Assembly (NCBI GenBank): GCA_964019055.1
Contig: OZ025212.1
Span: 124,001-188,000 of the forward strand
DNA length: 64,000 bases
From: Anthopleura xanthogrammica
Taxonomy: Eukaryota > Cnidaria > Anthozoa > Actiniaria > Actiniidae
Direction of reading: 5' to 3'
The translations under genes were made by a program, and so were the position numbers. Every line of letters starts with the position of its first letter. Position 1 is the stretch's first letter. Positions 35,701 through 46,651 of this stretch are shown here, one piece after another. The notes under the pieces were generated by a model, which was given only the letters and a program-made list of their open reading frames with translations, was not told the DNA's origin and searched no databases.

Positions 35701-38700
35701 TGCTTAACTTGTAGAATGACAACCCAGATATACAACCAGATATTATTAAAGAAGGTAAAATAATGTTGCTTATTCAATATTTCTAATTACATTTAGCTTT
35801 ACCATCAGATGGTAATGTCTACGACGATGGTGATTATAGTTATACTCATTATAACATGTTTATTAGGTGACTTTGATGTTGAAGAAGATGATATTCCAAG
35901 AACAGAGTTTAAGCCTCCACCGGTAATTCCCAAAGAAGATAACAGGATTGGATGCAACAAAAAAGCATACTTTGTTTGTAATGAAGGTACATTTGCTCTC
36001 CTCTCATTGGATATTTGCTCCTGAATAAATGTTTGAATTGCAATCTATTTTACTTTTCTAGCTGGTAAACCCTGGGTAAGGTTACCTCAAGTTACCCCAG
36101 CACAGCTTGTTGTTGCCAGACAGATCAAGAAGTTTTTTACTGGAAATTTGGATGCTCCTGTAAGTTGTTGATTATATTATTTGTGAATGCGCTACAAATT
36201 TAAAAGCTATTCGGCAACTAATTTCTTTTGACTTGTTCAATGCAGGTTATAAGCTATCCACCATTCCCTGGGAAAGAAGCAGAATACCTGCGAGCACAGA
36301 TCAGTAGAATATCAGCAACAACACATATCAGCCCTCTTGGTTACTACATGTTTGAAGAAGAGGAGGAAGAAGATGAAGAAGGAGCTGGTATGTCACTTCA
36401 CTTGTATTTAATACCAAGATAATGTATCATGATGAATTGATTGTTTATTTCTTTCAATCTAGTGCGAGACACATTTGTTGTGAACCAGGAATTTGAAGGA
36501 CTCAGCATTAATGACATGGTAGACCCTGCCTGTTCTAACTGGGTTCATCATGTACAGTACATACTTCCACAGGTTTGTCAATGATTAGGATTATAATATA
36601 CTATGCATTACCAACTTGTTATCCTCTGACATATTTTGTCTGGCATAATTCAGGCAAAAGTCCAGTCCTTAGGTTTAGCTTATGTCAGTGAAATTGTCAG
36701 ATCTGATCTTTTTCATTTTCTTTTGATAATTTTATCTTTTTATTAGCTTTTTCTTTTATCGTGTTACCATGCATTTGATCATCATGTCATGAAATTTGCA
36801 CAAAACAAGTCTGCAAATTTATTGGCAAAAACTATATCGCCAGCTGTTTGAAAATGTCAAGATGTAAAAAAGGGCTTCAAGAACTCCAGAATGTATTTTT
36901 TATTAATGTTTAATTTAAAAATTGTTTCAATAGCACTTTCCATGGATGACGTCACAATGACGCATTATGGGATTGAAATGCGGACAAGCCCAAAACACAT
37001 GCTTATATGCTGCAACAATGTTTTCTTGTCTTGTTGTTTCTAATTCTCAATTCCCCTTATTACCCATGATACACTTCTACCAGAATCCTTTTCATAGTTC
37101 CTTTTGTTGGCCAACTTCCAAAGGAGTTAAAACATTTCAAATTTATAAGAAAAATAATTCAAAAGGATTCTAATGGTAGCAAGACATAATAAGGGAATGG
37201 TGAATTCATGGAAAAACTGGTCTTTCGTCTAATATTGATCTTCTTTTCCTTGTAACCGAAGCCTTATTATAAAAATTGTCCACATTTCGATCCCACAAGA
37301 CTTTGCAATATATCTATTCTTAGTAACCATGAAAAATGCTATTAATTCAGGGCCGATGTTCTTGGTTTAATCCTTCACAAAAGAAAGATGAGGAAGAATT
37401 TGAAGAGGAGGAGGAGGATGAGGAAAGAGAAGAACCAGATGAACCAGAGCCAGAGACTGGACCTCCATTATTAACACCACTTTCTGAAGACAATGGTGAG
37501 TGCTTTCATCAAGATCATGTCTTTCTTTGAATAATAAATAACCAATAAATAACATTTGTCCACAGAGGTAGATGGAATGCCCCCCTGGACAGCTCACAAG
37601 TCATCTACTCTTGTACCTCAATATGCTATTTCTGTGATACATTCAAATCTCTGGCCAGGTTCTCATGCTTTTGCTGTTGAAAGGTAACACAACACTATAT
37701 TACCACTGCTACTGGGATATTTCAATTTTACACTAACTTTAATCATAATTTACATAAAAAGCATGGGTGCAAAGCAGCTAGTGAGAGCACCTCTCACCAA
37801 TGTGAGTTGCTTGTTGGTTCTCTCCTGTACTTAGAGGGATTTTCTTCGCCCTCTGAAAAAATCAACTTCTAAATTAAATTGGAATCCAGTGGAAGAAGAG
37901 CCTCTCTGAATGTGGAATCCTCTATTTATTTCCATTTATTATAAGTAATAGCATGACTTGAGGGTGATTAGTGATTAAATGTCCCCGAAAGCCGAGGGAG
38001 GTTTTGTTGAAGTCCCGACGCCGAAGGCGGAGGGACTTTAACTAAACCTCCCGAGGCTTGAGGGGACATTTAATCACTAATCACCCGAAATTTCATGCTA
38101 TTAGTTTGTAATATTATGATTACCGAGGAATAAAACTGCTCTTAGGAAATATGTTAGCTTTCGTACGATGCATAAATTACAAAGTTTTACAAAGCTGTTG
38201 TTAAATGCGACAATGGAGAATTGAACCAGCATTCATTCATTCGTGGTGCTTTATTCTAATTCACTTTGGTTGGCCTAGAGCGGTATTAATGAAGTGTTTT
38301 CAAACCGTCTTGAATACGTCACAAATAGTAAGAAAAATTCTCGGCTAGTCAACGTATGCGCAAAGATTATTCAATGGGTCCCACAAGTGCTGGGGTGTTC
38401 AATAGTGTGCAGTCCAGAGTCATTGCGCAAAATTTTCGATTGGGTCAATGCGACCCAGCCATGGTCCCGGTGATTGTCATATGAGGGACCATGCTGGATG
38501 AATAGTGATGAGGGATATTTAGTCTAAACATCCCTCATGGTTATATTCATGAGGGATATTTAGTCTAAATATCCCTCATGATTATATTCATGAGGGATGT
38601 TTAGTCTAAATATCCCTCATGATTATATTCATGAGGGATATTTAGCCTAAATATCCCTCATCGCTATTCATCCAGGGGGATGTTAGACCTTAAACATCCC

Positions 38701-39399
38701 TCTGGAAACAATGGATCCCGAGGTAATCATGATATTATCTATATATATTATTTTACAGCTTATTTATGTCATGCGTGACCAGTAAATCCAAGACTTCAAA
38801 TGTAGTTTTCAAGGCTTCATATTAACATTTCAAATCTTCGATCAACGACTCTGATATTCCAAAAAAAATTAAGTTAAAAATTAGATTTTGGACCAGCTAT
38901 CATAAATGATTGTGAAATATTTTCCAAAAGAATTCACTTGCCAACCTCATCGCTAAGTATCAGCTTCAAAATATTTATTTTTAAGATATAAATATCTTGA
39001 GTTGCCAGAGTTTTAATTGTACGCAGGCGCCAAGATTTGGAATTCCAAACAAAGCCGCCGAAACTCCAATCAAAACATTCGAGTTACTGGTCACATGTGA
39101 AGTAAATTAGCTGTAATTTACTCTCAGACAAAATCTCCTCCAAAGACATCACTAATCACTAATTTGCTAACAGGAAATTTGAGAACATTTACATTGGACA
39201 TGGGCAGAAATACATGGCAGAGAATTATAGTCCACCACCACCACCTGCACCACAAGAAGAATATCCAAGTGGACCTGAGATCACTGAAGTAGAGGATCCT
39301 ACTGTTGAAGAAGAAAAGGCCCTTAAAGCAGCACAACAAGAGGCTTTAGAAGCACAAGATATGGAAGAAGACGAGGAGGAAGAAGATGAAGATGATTAA
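32733..39399 (+). CDS. Radial spoke head protein, RSPH4A/RSPH6A type
   Basis: Fourteen exons: 32733-32836, 32935-32996, 33100-33167, 33252-33311, 33394-33598, 35518-35617, 35715-35754, 35867-35986, 36062-36159, 36246-36387, 36463-36572, 37351-37495, 37566-37683 and 39174-39399. The protein (about 530 residues) is part of the radial spoke head in motile cilia and flagella. Family marks include [94 protein letters not shown] and a [10 protein letters not shown]...IYIGHGQKY block, then a Pro run and a very acidic tail. Acidic loops such as [11 protein letters not shown] are normal for the family. One orthologue probably stands for the vertebrate 4A/6A pair. The 1.9-kb intron 5 and 1.5-kb intron 13 are full of repeats. 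Confidence 0.94.
33599..35517. other. Large RSPH intron with foldback repeats
   Basis: There is no exon here. Related blocks containing CCCAGAGTC(C/T)TC and its inverse with GACTCTGGGGGAATT(G/T)GAT occur at about 33735-33800 and 35040-35110, so a foldback element may span much of the intron. The 120-codon minus frame at 34269-34631 has no recognisable motif. Confidence 0.5.
36940..37345. repeat. Dispersed repeat, copy B
   Basis: This is the second copy of the element at 22795-23110, in the intron before RSPH exon 12. It ends within about 10 bases of that exon's acceptor, so the element supplies part of the intron's 3' end. Confidence 0.8.
37947..38103. repeat. Hairpin element with about 70-base arms
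   Basis: TAATAGCATGA...GGGTGATTAGTGATTAAATG at the left is mirrored by CATTTAATCACTAATCACCC...TCATGCTATTA at the right, with GGGAGGTTT/AAACCTCCC and AGTCCC/GGGACT inside. It lies in RSPH intron 13. Confidence 0.85.
38508..38668. repeat. Four 41-bp tandem units, each a palindrome
   Basis: Units start at 38508, 38549, 38590 and 38631. Each contains GAGGGATATTTAG and its complement CTAAATATCCCTC around a 1-2 base centre, so each unit can form its own hairpin. CCGAGG(T)AATCATGATATTAT at about 38717 pairs with TAATATTATGATTACCGAGG at 38108, which suggests a larger element from about 38107 to 38740. Confidence 0.88.
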
Positions 39400-39540
39400 G
39401 AACATACTGACAACTGGTTTGATTGTAAATAGTTACTTCTTAATTGTAAATATAAATGAATACCCACTGTACTTTGCAATGTTTGCAATAATGCTATTTG
39501 AGAAGAACTTTGTGCAATTTCTTTCATCTCATTGCATTTG

Positions 39541-39546
39541 AATAAA
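39541..39546 (+). terminator. Polyadenylation signal of the RSPH gene
   Basis: AATAAA lies 142 bases after the stop codon, before the convergent eIF4A3 gene. Confidence 0.65.
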
Positions 39547-39968
39547 AAGTCTTGCAATCAACATTTCACCTACTGTATTGTACTGTATGTAATATTATTA
39601 TAGATTGCACTACACCAACATATCCCAGTAAAATAACTCCATTTTAAACTAACATTTTTATTTCTTAAAACATGATAATACACTGAATTACTTTACAGAA
39701 TAAGGAAACTAAAAAACAAGAGATTCACAATTAAAGAGTATATGGGCCGTCCATACTTCAATAAAGAGTATTTTATGACAATATTCCATTGAGAAGTGGA
39801 AAAAATTAGATTAAAGGTCATAAAATAAATTAAAAAGTAGGGAAAAATAGATTTTGACAAAGCTGTACAATATGCTAGAGGATGTGCATATTCGACACAC
39901 AGGTCATGCTAAAGGCAAAACTATACAATACTATTACTTGTTGTCTTGTTGTGTAGTATAACTCATGT

Positions 39969-42900
39969 TTAGATCAAGTCAGCAACTGAAAACAAATATA
40001 CACATGTCGGTGAACAATTTCACAACACCAGTATTAAATTGATAACCCCACTTAGTATTTTCATAACATCTTATTGCATATTATAAAATATTTGAAATAT
40101 AAAGCACACCCTGATTGGCTGGATAAAATATTTGAGATATAATGCTCAAGCTGATTGGATGGCTACTGTGTTTAATATCAGTGGACAGAGAGACACTTGC
40201 ACACAGTCATTAATTCCACATAAGTATTTAATAAAAGCAATATGAAACAGCTGCTTATGTCTCTGTATTTTGATACATGTAAACCCTCTGGGAGCTGTAG
40301 AGCACTTGAAAAGCAATAGAAACACTTGATGGCTTCACCTTGTGTTCCTAAGCCTGCTTCTCTTGTGCTCTACAGCTCCCAGAGTGCTTGTATCACAGTA
40401 CAGAGGCATGCATGTACATTTTATATTCCTAAACTATATATCCTAGTTTCAAGTGTGAGGTATTCTATTTATTTCAATGTAATCACTTTATATTTTTTGT
40501 CATGGAGAGTAAGTTTTATTGATTACCAAACATCTTGTGTTTATGATTCAACCTGTATATAGCAATATTACAACAAAGGTGATCTTACCATTCATAGGCA
40601 TTTCATCGATCTGGGTTGCATAATACTGCTCAATGTCTCTCAAGATCCTGATATCATCTGACTTTACAAAGTTGATGGCCACACCCTTGCGCCCAAAACG
40701 ACCTGACCTTCCAATGCTGATAATAAATGATAATAGAAATAAGAAAAAGAAAAAAATGACCTCCCATACAAATGTACATTGGCAACTTACCGGTGAATGT
40801 AAAGTTCACGATTGTTTGGTAAGTCATAATTAATAACAAGAGAGACTTGCTGTACATCGAGGCCTCTTGACCATACATCGGTTGATATCAACACACGACT
40901 GTTGAAAGACAAAAAAATATTAACACTGAGAGTTGTATATGCTATCAATAAATAGAGCAGGATACTTGGTGTTCTACCTTTGTCCAGCTCTGAAGTCCTT
41001 CATGATGGCTTCTCTTTCTTTCTGTGGCATGTCTCCATGCATAGATGTCACTGTGAAGTTGGCTTCTCTCATTTTCTCTGTCAGCCAGTCAACCTGTAAC
41101 ACAACAAAACCATGATCATACTCAACAACACAACAGGATAAACACATCTTGTTAAATATCAAAAGTACCTTTCTTTTTGTGTTACAGAAGATAACAGCCT
41201 GTGTAATAGTAAGTGTGTCATACAGATCACACAAGGTATCAAACTTCCACTCCTCTTTTTCCACTGCTACAAAGAACTGCTTGATTCCTTCCAATGTCAA
41301 TTCATCACTGTTTAAAAAAAAGAGATTACAAGTTAAGGATATTTTGAATCAATAATGCACGAGTGGTAATAACCATTAACTTACCGTTTTACAAGGATCC
41401 TGATAGGGTCTGTCATGAACTTTGAGGTCATCTCAAGTATCTCATGAGGAAGTGTTGCACTGACTAAAACCACCTAATTTCAAACAAACCAACAATGTGA
41501 GTATAATCATCAGAAAACAACAACATGGGAAGTAACAGTCAGTTTATAGTACCTGTGTGGCTGGAGGGAGATATCTGTAAACATCATAAATCTGTTCTTT
41601 AAATCCTTTGTTAAGCATCTCGTCTGACTCATCCAGTACCAACATTTTGATGGATCTTGTTCTCAGATGTCTTCTTCTGATCATGTCTTCAAAAATAAAA
41701 AAATAACATTAAAGCACCTTCTCACAATGCAGTGAGGTTAATACCTTTTATGCTCATAAGTAACAATGTAAATTTGCAAACTTAGGTACATTGAAAAAAA
41801 TAAGATATAATCACAGATTTCCCAGCCTCTGTGTTTGTGGCAATGTGTGTTTCTTTTTTGGTACCAGGCTTTCTGTGGAATAACAAAGTCATTTCAAAGG
41901 AATGGGAGTGAGACTAGTAGTAGTTTGCTCTTCACTGGTTGTTCTCAACCTGCAGATCACCAGAAAATTGCAGTATTTCGCTGTTCAGAGGTCCTTTTCT
42001 TTTGGAAAAATGCTTAGATTTTCTTGAAACTCAATTCAGTGGTTGTTTGTTATCTATTCTACTGTACTCTGAGTGCTGGACAGCAAGCAATGAGTAAAAG
42101 GCTTTTTATCAGGGCGATATTTGAAGTTAGGTGAGTGATATTGGTAAGTGAGTTGCCAACCTTTCCACCACTCTTCGTAACAGAAATCAACTTTGAAATC
42201 AGCCCTCTCAAAACCACCTCATGCTTGCACAATAGCCAGAATTGTGACAACTGGGTGTAATGCGCATGCTTCAAATCTGCATCATCACCACAGGCAGCAT
42301 GCTCGAATTTGAATTATCTATAGAGCACACACTCCGTAAATCAACGGTTTATATTTTACTCTCGAAAAAACGTTCTCATTGCTTTACATTCTATGGTTTC
42401 CCAGAGTCTCTGTCATTTTGCCAAGCATGCATAGTAGGTATGACAGGGCTCTTGGGTTGAGAGTGACATCACCATAAACACAGACGCTAGGAAACCTGTG
42501 ATATAATCTCAAAAAGAGAAGGGCTTTTCGTTCATCAGCTGTCAGATCAACTCACCAAAAACTCTGCCAGGAGTTCCAGAAACAACATGCTGTCCATAGT
42601 CCAGTTTTCTGATGTCTTCACCAATGTTTGTTCCTCCAATACAGGCATGACACTGCACATTCATGTAGTCACCCAGGGCTAGTACAACCTAGAACAATAT
42701 CCAGGATTAAACAACAACTACTACTACTATCATACATAAACTGGAACAACTCTTTTGATACCTTTTGAATCTGGTTAGCCAGTTCACGTGTTGGTGACAG
42801 TATAAGACATTGTGGCTCTCTTAACTGAAACAGATCAGTAAGGACATGTTATTAGTGCTCTATATCGTTCACATGAAAGTGCAGAATAGTTCATACCTGG

Positions 42901-43427
42901 GTGTCAATGGACTGAAGGACAGAAATGGAGAAAGTTGCTGTCTTGCCTGTTCCTGACTGAGCTCTGCAGAAAACATGCAATAATTATAAACCAAACCTAA
43001 CTGTACTATAGTTTTATTCTGTTGACGTTTTTGTGCCGTTTTCAAGGGCTTGTGCCAAAGTTTACTTACTGAGCAATAACGTCACGTCCTTTGATAATAG
43101 GTCGAATAGCACGCTGTTGAATAGCTGAAGGCTTCTCAAACCCTAAAAAGGTAATACATGGCAATAAATAACACTCTATCGAGGAAAATAGTGTCCTGAA
43201 AGATTTAGAATACGATTCACGTGTGACGGAGTAACTGCATCTCAAACCAAGCGTCCAAACTTCTTACCATACGCATAGATGCCGCGCAGTAAATCTTCTC
43301 TGAGATTCAAAGCATCAAAAGTAGGTATTACTTTGACATCTTCTGATGTTTCAAACTCGATTTTACTAAGATCTTGGTCTTCTGTTTCGTCAGTAACAAC
43401 TCTTCTTGATGAACGAGATTCCGCCAT
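39969..43427 (-). CDS. EIF4A3: eIF4A3, exon junction complex DEAD-box helicase
   Basis: The exons run on the minus strand from 43427-43268 ([14 protein letters not shown]...) through 43142-43070 and further exons near 42966-42892, 42830-42760, 42690-42555, 41686-41562, 41473-41388, 41307-41170, 41095-40980 and later, to a last exon at about 39984-39969 that supplies VADLI and the stop. Helicase motifs are visible in order: [12 protein letters not shown] (Q motif), AQSGTGKT (I), PTRELA (Ia), TPGR (Ib), DESDE in place of DEAD (II), SAT (III), [13 protein letters not shown] (IV) and [11 protein letters not shown] (VI). DESD and the ending DEMPMN-VADLI are diagnostic for eIF4A3 rather than eIF4A1/2. 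The protein clamps mRNA in the exon junction complex. It is convergent with the RSPH gene. Confidence 0.95.
40289..40386. repeat. Hairpin with about 23-base arms
   Basis: CTCTGGGAGCTGTAGAGCAC near 40289 is mirrored by GTGCTCTACAGCTCCCAGAG near 40364, in the last long intron of the eIF4A3 gene. Confidence 0.8.
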
Positions 43428-43643
43428 CTTGAAACGTCTGAGTAAAAGGAAGTAACCACGCGCTGAATGGCATCATGGGATATCTCCAATACCCAGCATG
43501 CTTATCTACCATGCGGGACACTAAGATATCCATCCACAGGCAACCCAAGCTCACTACATTTATTTTATTTGGAAAAACGTAATGACATTATTATATCTTA
43601 GTGATGGATTTTTTCAGCAAATACCGCTCAAAACTCGCTGAAA

Positions 43644-44230
43644 ATGCAAAATACAAGAGTCAAAAATAAACAGAATAACACAACAGGTAAGTCGACAATT
43701 TTGTATTTACGTCTTTCCAAATAAAATACAGCATATTCTAAATCCCCATACATATTTCTCTTATAAATGTACTGAGCTAGGGTTGCCTGTGATCCATCGT
43801 AAGTAGCATGAATGGTTAATAAGGGAAAGGAATCAATGCAAAGAATAACTGAAAGACAAATGAAACCTTTGTTTGTGTTATTTGAGCTCAATATTTTTTT
43901 TTAGATTTTCATGATATTCTTGACTGGTCTTGAAAAGTTGGATAAAAAAAGACAATGCTACTGGTATAGTAAATCTATTATTATTTTTAATAGCCTGAAG
44001 ATACTTTTCAACACATCCTGGAATGAGCTAGTTTTTCTATATCTGTTCATCAGCATTGTCCTCACTGTTTTATAGAAAATATTCATATAATACTGAAATA
44101 CATCAACAATATAAATGATGCACCTGGTGTAAATCAGGAGAAAGTTGATGCCGCCCTACTGACCTACCTGCCCTGGTCAACACTCATTCATATCGGCCGA
44201 AAGGACCTTCATTGTCTTATAAAACAATAA
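43644..44230 (+). CDS. Doubtful two-exon small ORF, 65 residues
   Basis: ATG at 43644 opens 14 codons to a donor ACAACAG|GTAAGT at 43686. A good acceptor, CTCACTGTTTTATAG, precedes 44076 and the frame continues for 50 more codons to TAA at 44228. The middle, ILKYINNINDAPGVNQEKVD, looks protein-like, while the last 18 codons lie in a foldback element. I do not recognise a family. It is divergent from eIF4A3 (217 bases between starts). It may be a non-coding transcript or chance. Confidence 0.25.
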
Positions 44231-44325
44231 AGTGAGGCATACATCTATTGTGATATTGCCTCATTCTATTGTTCTATAAGACAATGAAGGTCCTTTCAGC
44301 ATATTTGAACGAATGTTGACTGCCT
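44174..44325. repeat. Foldback element with about 64-base arms
   Basis: GTCAACACTCATTCA...GAAAGGACCTTCATTGTCTT at the left is mirrored by AAGACAATGAAGGTCCTTTC...TGAACGAATGTTGAC at the right, with about 54 of 64 bases paired and a 20-base loop. It is MITE-like; a transcript would be a precursor-like hairpin. Confidence 0.82.
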
Positions 44326-45286
44326 GCCCCGTCTTTTGTTAGACCTATCCAAGAAAATTATGGGAAACACAGGTAGCCCAATTCAAGAATTAATAATTTG
44401 CTTTGCTTTCTCCATTCTCATCTGAATTTCCAGAATTCATATAATACTTCTTCAGTATTTTGGTGTAAAACAGCAGATAAAGGGTTCTTCATTCAAACGT
44501 TTGAATTATCCATTCTTTTGACTCTTGCTCTAATTCAAAAAATATTCCTTATGTTGACCTTTGTAAAGAATGAATACTACCTTGATCAACAGGTAGTGGC
44601 CACATGCAAACTAAGTGATAAAGGAATTTACATATTTAATGTCCTATGCCTTTGAAATGAAAGAGGTTTCAGACTTGTATTTTAATCAAAGGCAGGCATG
44701 CCAAGGCAGATACATATTCATATTTATATGATGTAACATCACATTTAATAGCTGAAAAACTCTGTGATTATAAATAATGTGATTCTATGAATATGTAAAT
44801 ATTACGAATAGAAAACTAATTATTTAACTCTTTAACCAGCATGCTTTACCCTTTTAAAAGAGGTTTTTTGTGTTTTATTTATTTTTATTGGTGGTTTTGA
44901 ACATTACTCATGAGAGAGGCAAGATGAAATATTCTGATAAATTATTTGCAATATCATTCTCACTATCGAAGTATTTATGAAAGCAACCAAGTATTTTTGG
45001 TAGAAATTATAAATTATAATTAAAGATATTATTAAGCTCTATGTAACCACAGGTTTAAAGGAAATTGTACAATGATTCTCAAAAGAAAATTATCTTTGGA
45101 ACCATGTTTCAATCTCCTTTGTAACATGCTTTACTGATTTCCTGACTGAAGTGCAGTGATCCCTTAAATTCTTATCTGCATGACATAGGAAAAAGAAAAA
45201 TAATTTAAATCTTATATAATTAATGATAATTAAATACTCTGTTCAATTAAGATCACAATTAATGATAATTATGCAGTCATGGCATA
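44326..45286. other. Intergenic, no gene seen
   Basis: AT-rich sequence downstream of the F-box gene. The open frame at 44398-44655 has no recognisable motif or splice partners. Confidence 0.45.
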
Positions 45287-46651
45287 TCATGTCACAACCT
45301 TACAAAATGGAAACTTTTCCTTGAAAATTCTGATTCCTTCTCTGCTGACAGCAAAACAATCAGTTAAGTCAATGGTATCTAACCATGGCAGGGATTGGCC
45401 AGTTTCAACCAAATGATCATTGTTTTCAATGATATCTGTAAATGATAAATCCAAACTCATCAATCCACTCAAGTCATCAAAGCAAGATTTTAACCCATCA
45501 AATGTTAACTTGCTGCATCCACTCACAGAAAGAGATGACAAATCAGTGTTCTCACATATAAACTTGAGCCCCTTGTCGGTGATATCTGCAAATCCAATGC
45601 CTAACAGACTGAAGTCCTCAGAAGCATACGTGCCTATTGTATAGGCACTCATATCTGTGATCCTCCTATCTTGGTTATCTGCACTGTGAATAACCAGTGA
45701 CTCCAACTTCTGGCACTGTTGCATCAGCTTGAAGATACCAATATCACTAACTTTGGAAAATTCCAAAGAAATGTCTTCAATGTTAGGAATGCTTTCTGCA
45801 ATCACTAAAAGAGAGTTGTCTGAAATCTGTCCATTAGAAATGTGCAAACATCTGATGTTGCAAAACTTAGCTAAAGCAATCAGCCCAACATCAGTGATTT
45901 TGTAGTCAAGATCACAGTAATCCACAACAAATTGTTCCAGCATGCGGCACTTGGTGGCCAAACAAACCAAAGATAAGTCACTTAAAAGTATCTGATTGTA
46001 ACGTAGAGTGATCTCTTTTAGTTTTCCACAGCCTTCAGCCAGAGTCATCAACATGGTATCTGTGAGGACGTCCATAGAACTATTCTCGTGATCTTTAAGG
46101 CAAGATTCATAAACTATTAATGTTTCTAAATCAGAACAAGTTGAAGCAATGGCAGTGAGGGATTTCAGTGTTACAGCTCTTGAATAGGCATAAATTCTTT
46201 TCAAATGCGGATTATTCTTAACGACGGCCACCAGCCCTTTTGATGAAACGTTTTCCATTGGGAGTTTAACAGATAAAAGCTTGAAACAGTTTTGTGCTAT
46301 TTCAATGATCCCTTCATCCGTTACTTGTTGGCAGCACTTAATGTATAATTTTCTAAGATTAGGACAGTTTTTAGAAAGCAGCTTGACACATTCATCCTCA
46401 ATCTGTGTACATCCTTCTAAATCTATACTCAAGATATAACTATTCTTACGGGGAACAAGTCTTCGTACAAGTTCACAGGAAACCTTTGAAGCATGTTTTG
46501 AATAAAACCAAAGTTTTCGCCATAAACTCCCATCATAGCAAAGTCTTCGCCATCTTTTACATACTCGACTGCTTGAAATCAATATCGGATAGCGTAGAAA
46601 CGATAAAATATAGACCAGCACCGAATCGGGTAGAGAGGTGATGTCGGCCAT
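45287..46651 (-). CDS. Single-exon F-box and leucine-rich-repeat protein
   Basis: 454 residues without an intron, unlike most neighbours, so it may be retrotransposed or a genuinely intronless family member. Residues about 5-46 are an F-box (LPDSVLVYILSFLRYP...CKRWRRLCYDGSLWRKL), which would bind SKP1 in an SCF ubiquitin ligase. About a dozen cysteine-containing LRRs of the FBXL type follow, for example CPNLRKLYIKCCQQVTDEGI and LSSLSVSGCSKLTFDGLKSC. The LRRs would select the substrate. The particular FBXL orthologue cannot be decided by eye. The frame is intact and the start MADITSLPDS sits correctly before the F-box. Confidence 0.88.
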   Translation of the reverse strand: MADITSLPDSVLVYILSFLRYPILISSSRVCKRWRRLCYDGSLWRKLWFYSKHASKVSCELVRRLVPRKNSYILSIDLEGCTQIEDECVKLLSKNCPNLRKLYIKCCQQVTDEGIIEIAQNCFKLLSVKLPMENVSSKGLVAVVKNNPHLKRIYAYSRAVTLKSLTAIASTCSDLETLIVYESCLKDHENSSMDVLTDTMLMTLAEGCGKLKEITLRYNQILLSDLSLVCLATKCRMLEQFVVDYCDLDYKITDVGLIALAKFCNIRCLHISNGQISDNSLLVIAESIPNIEDISLEFSKVSDIGIFKLMQQCQKLESLVIHSADNQDRRITDMSAYTIGTYASEDFSLLGIGFADITDKGLKFICENTDLSSLSVSGCSKLTFDGLKSCFDDLSGLMSLDLSFTDIIENNDHLVETGQSLPWLDTIDLTDCFAVSREGIRIFKEKFPFCKVVT

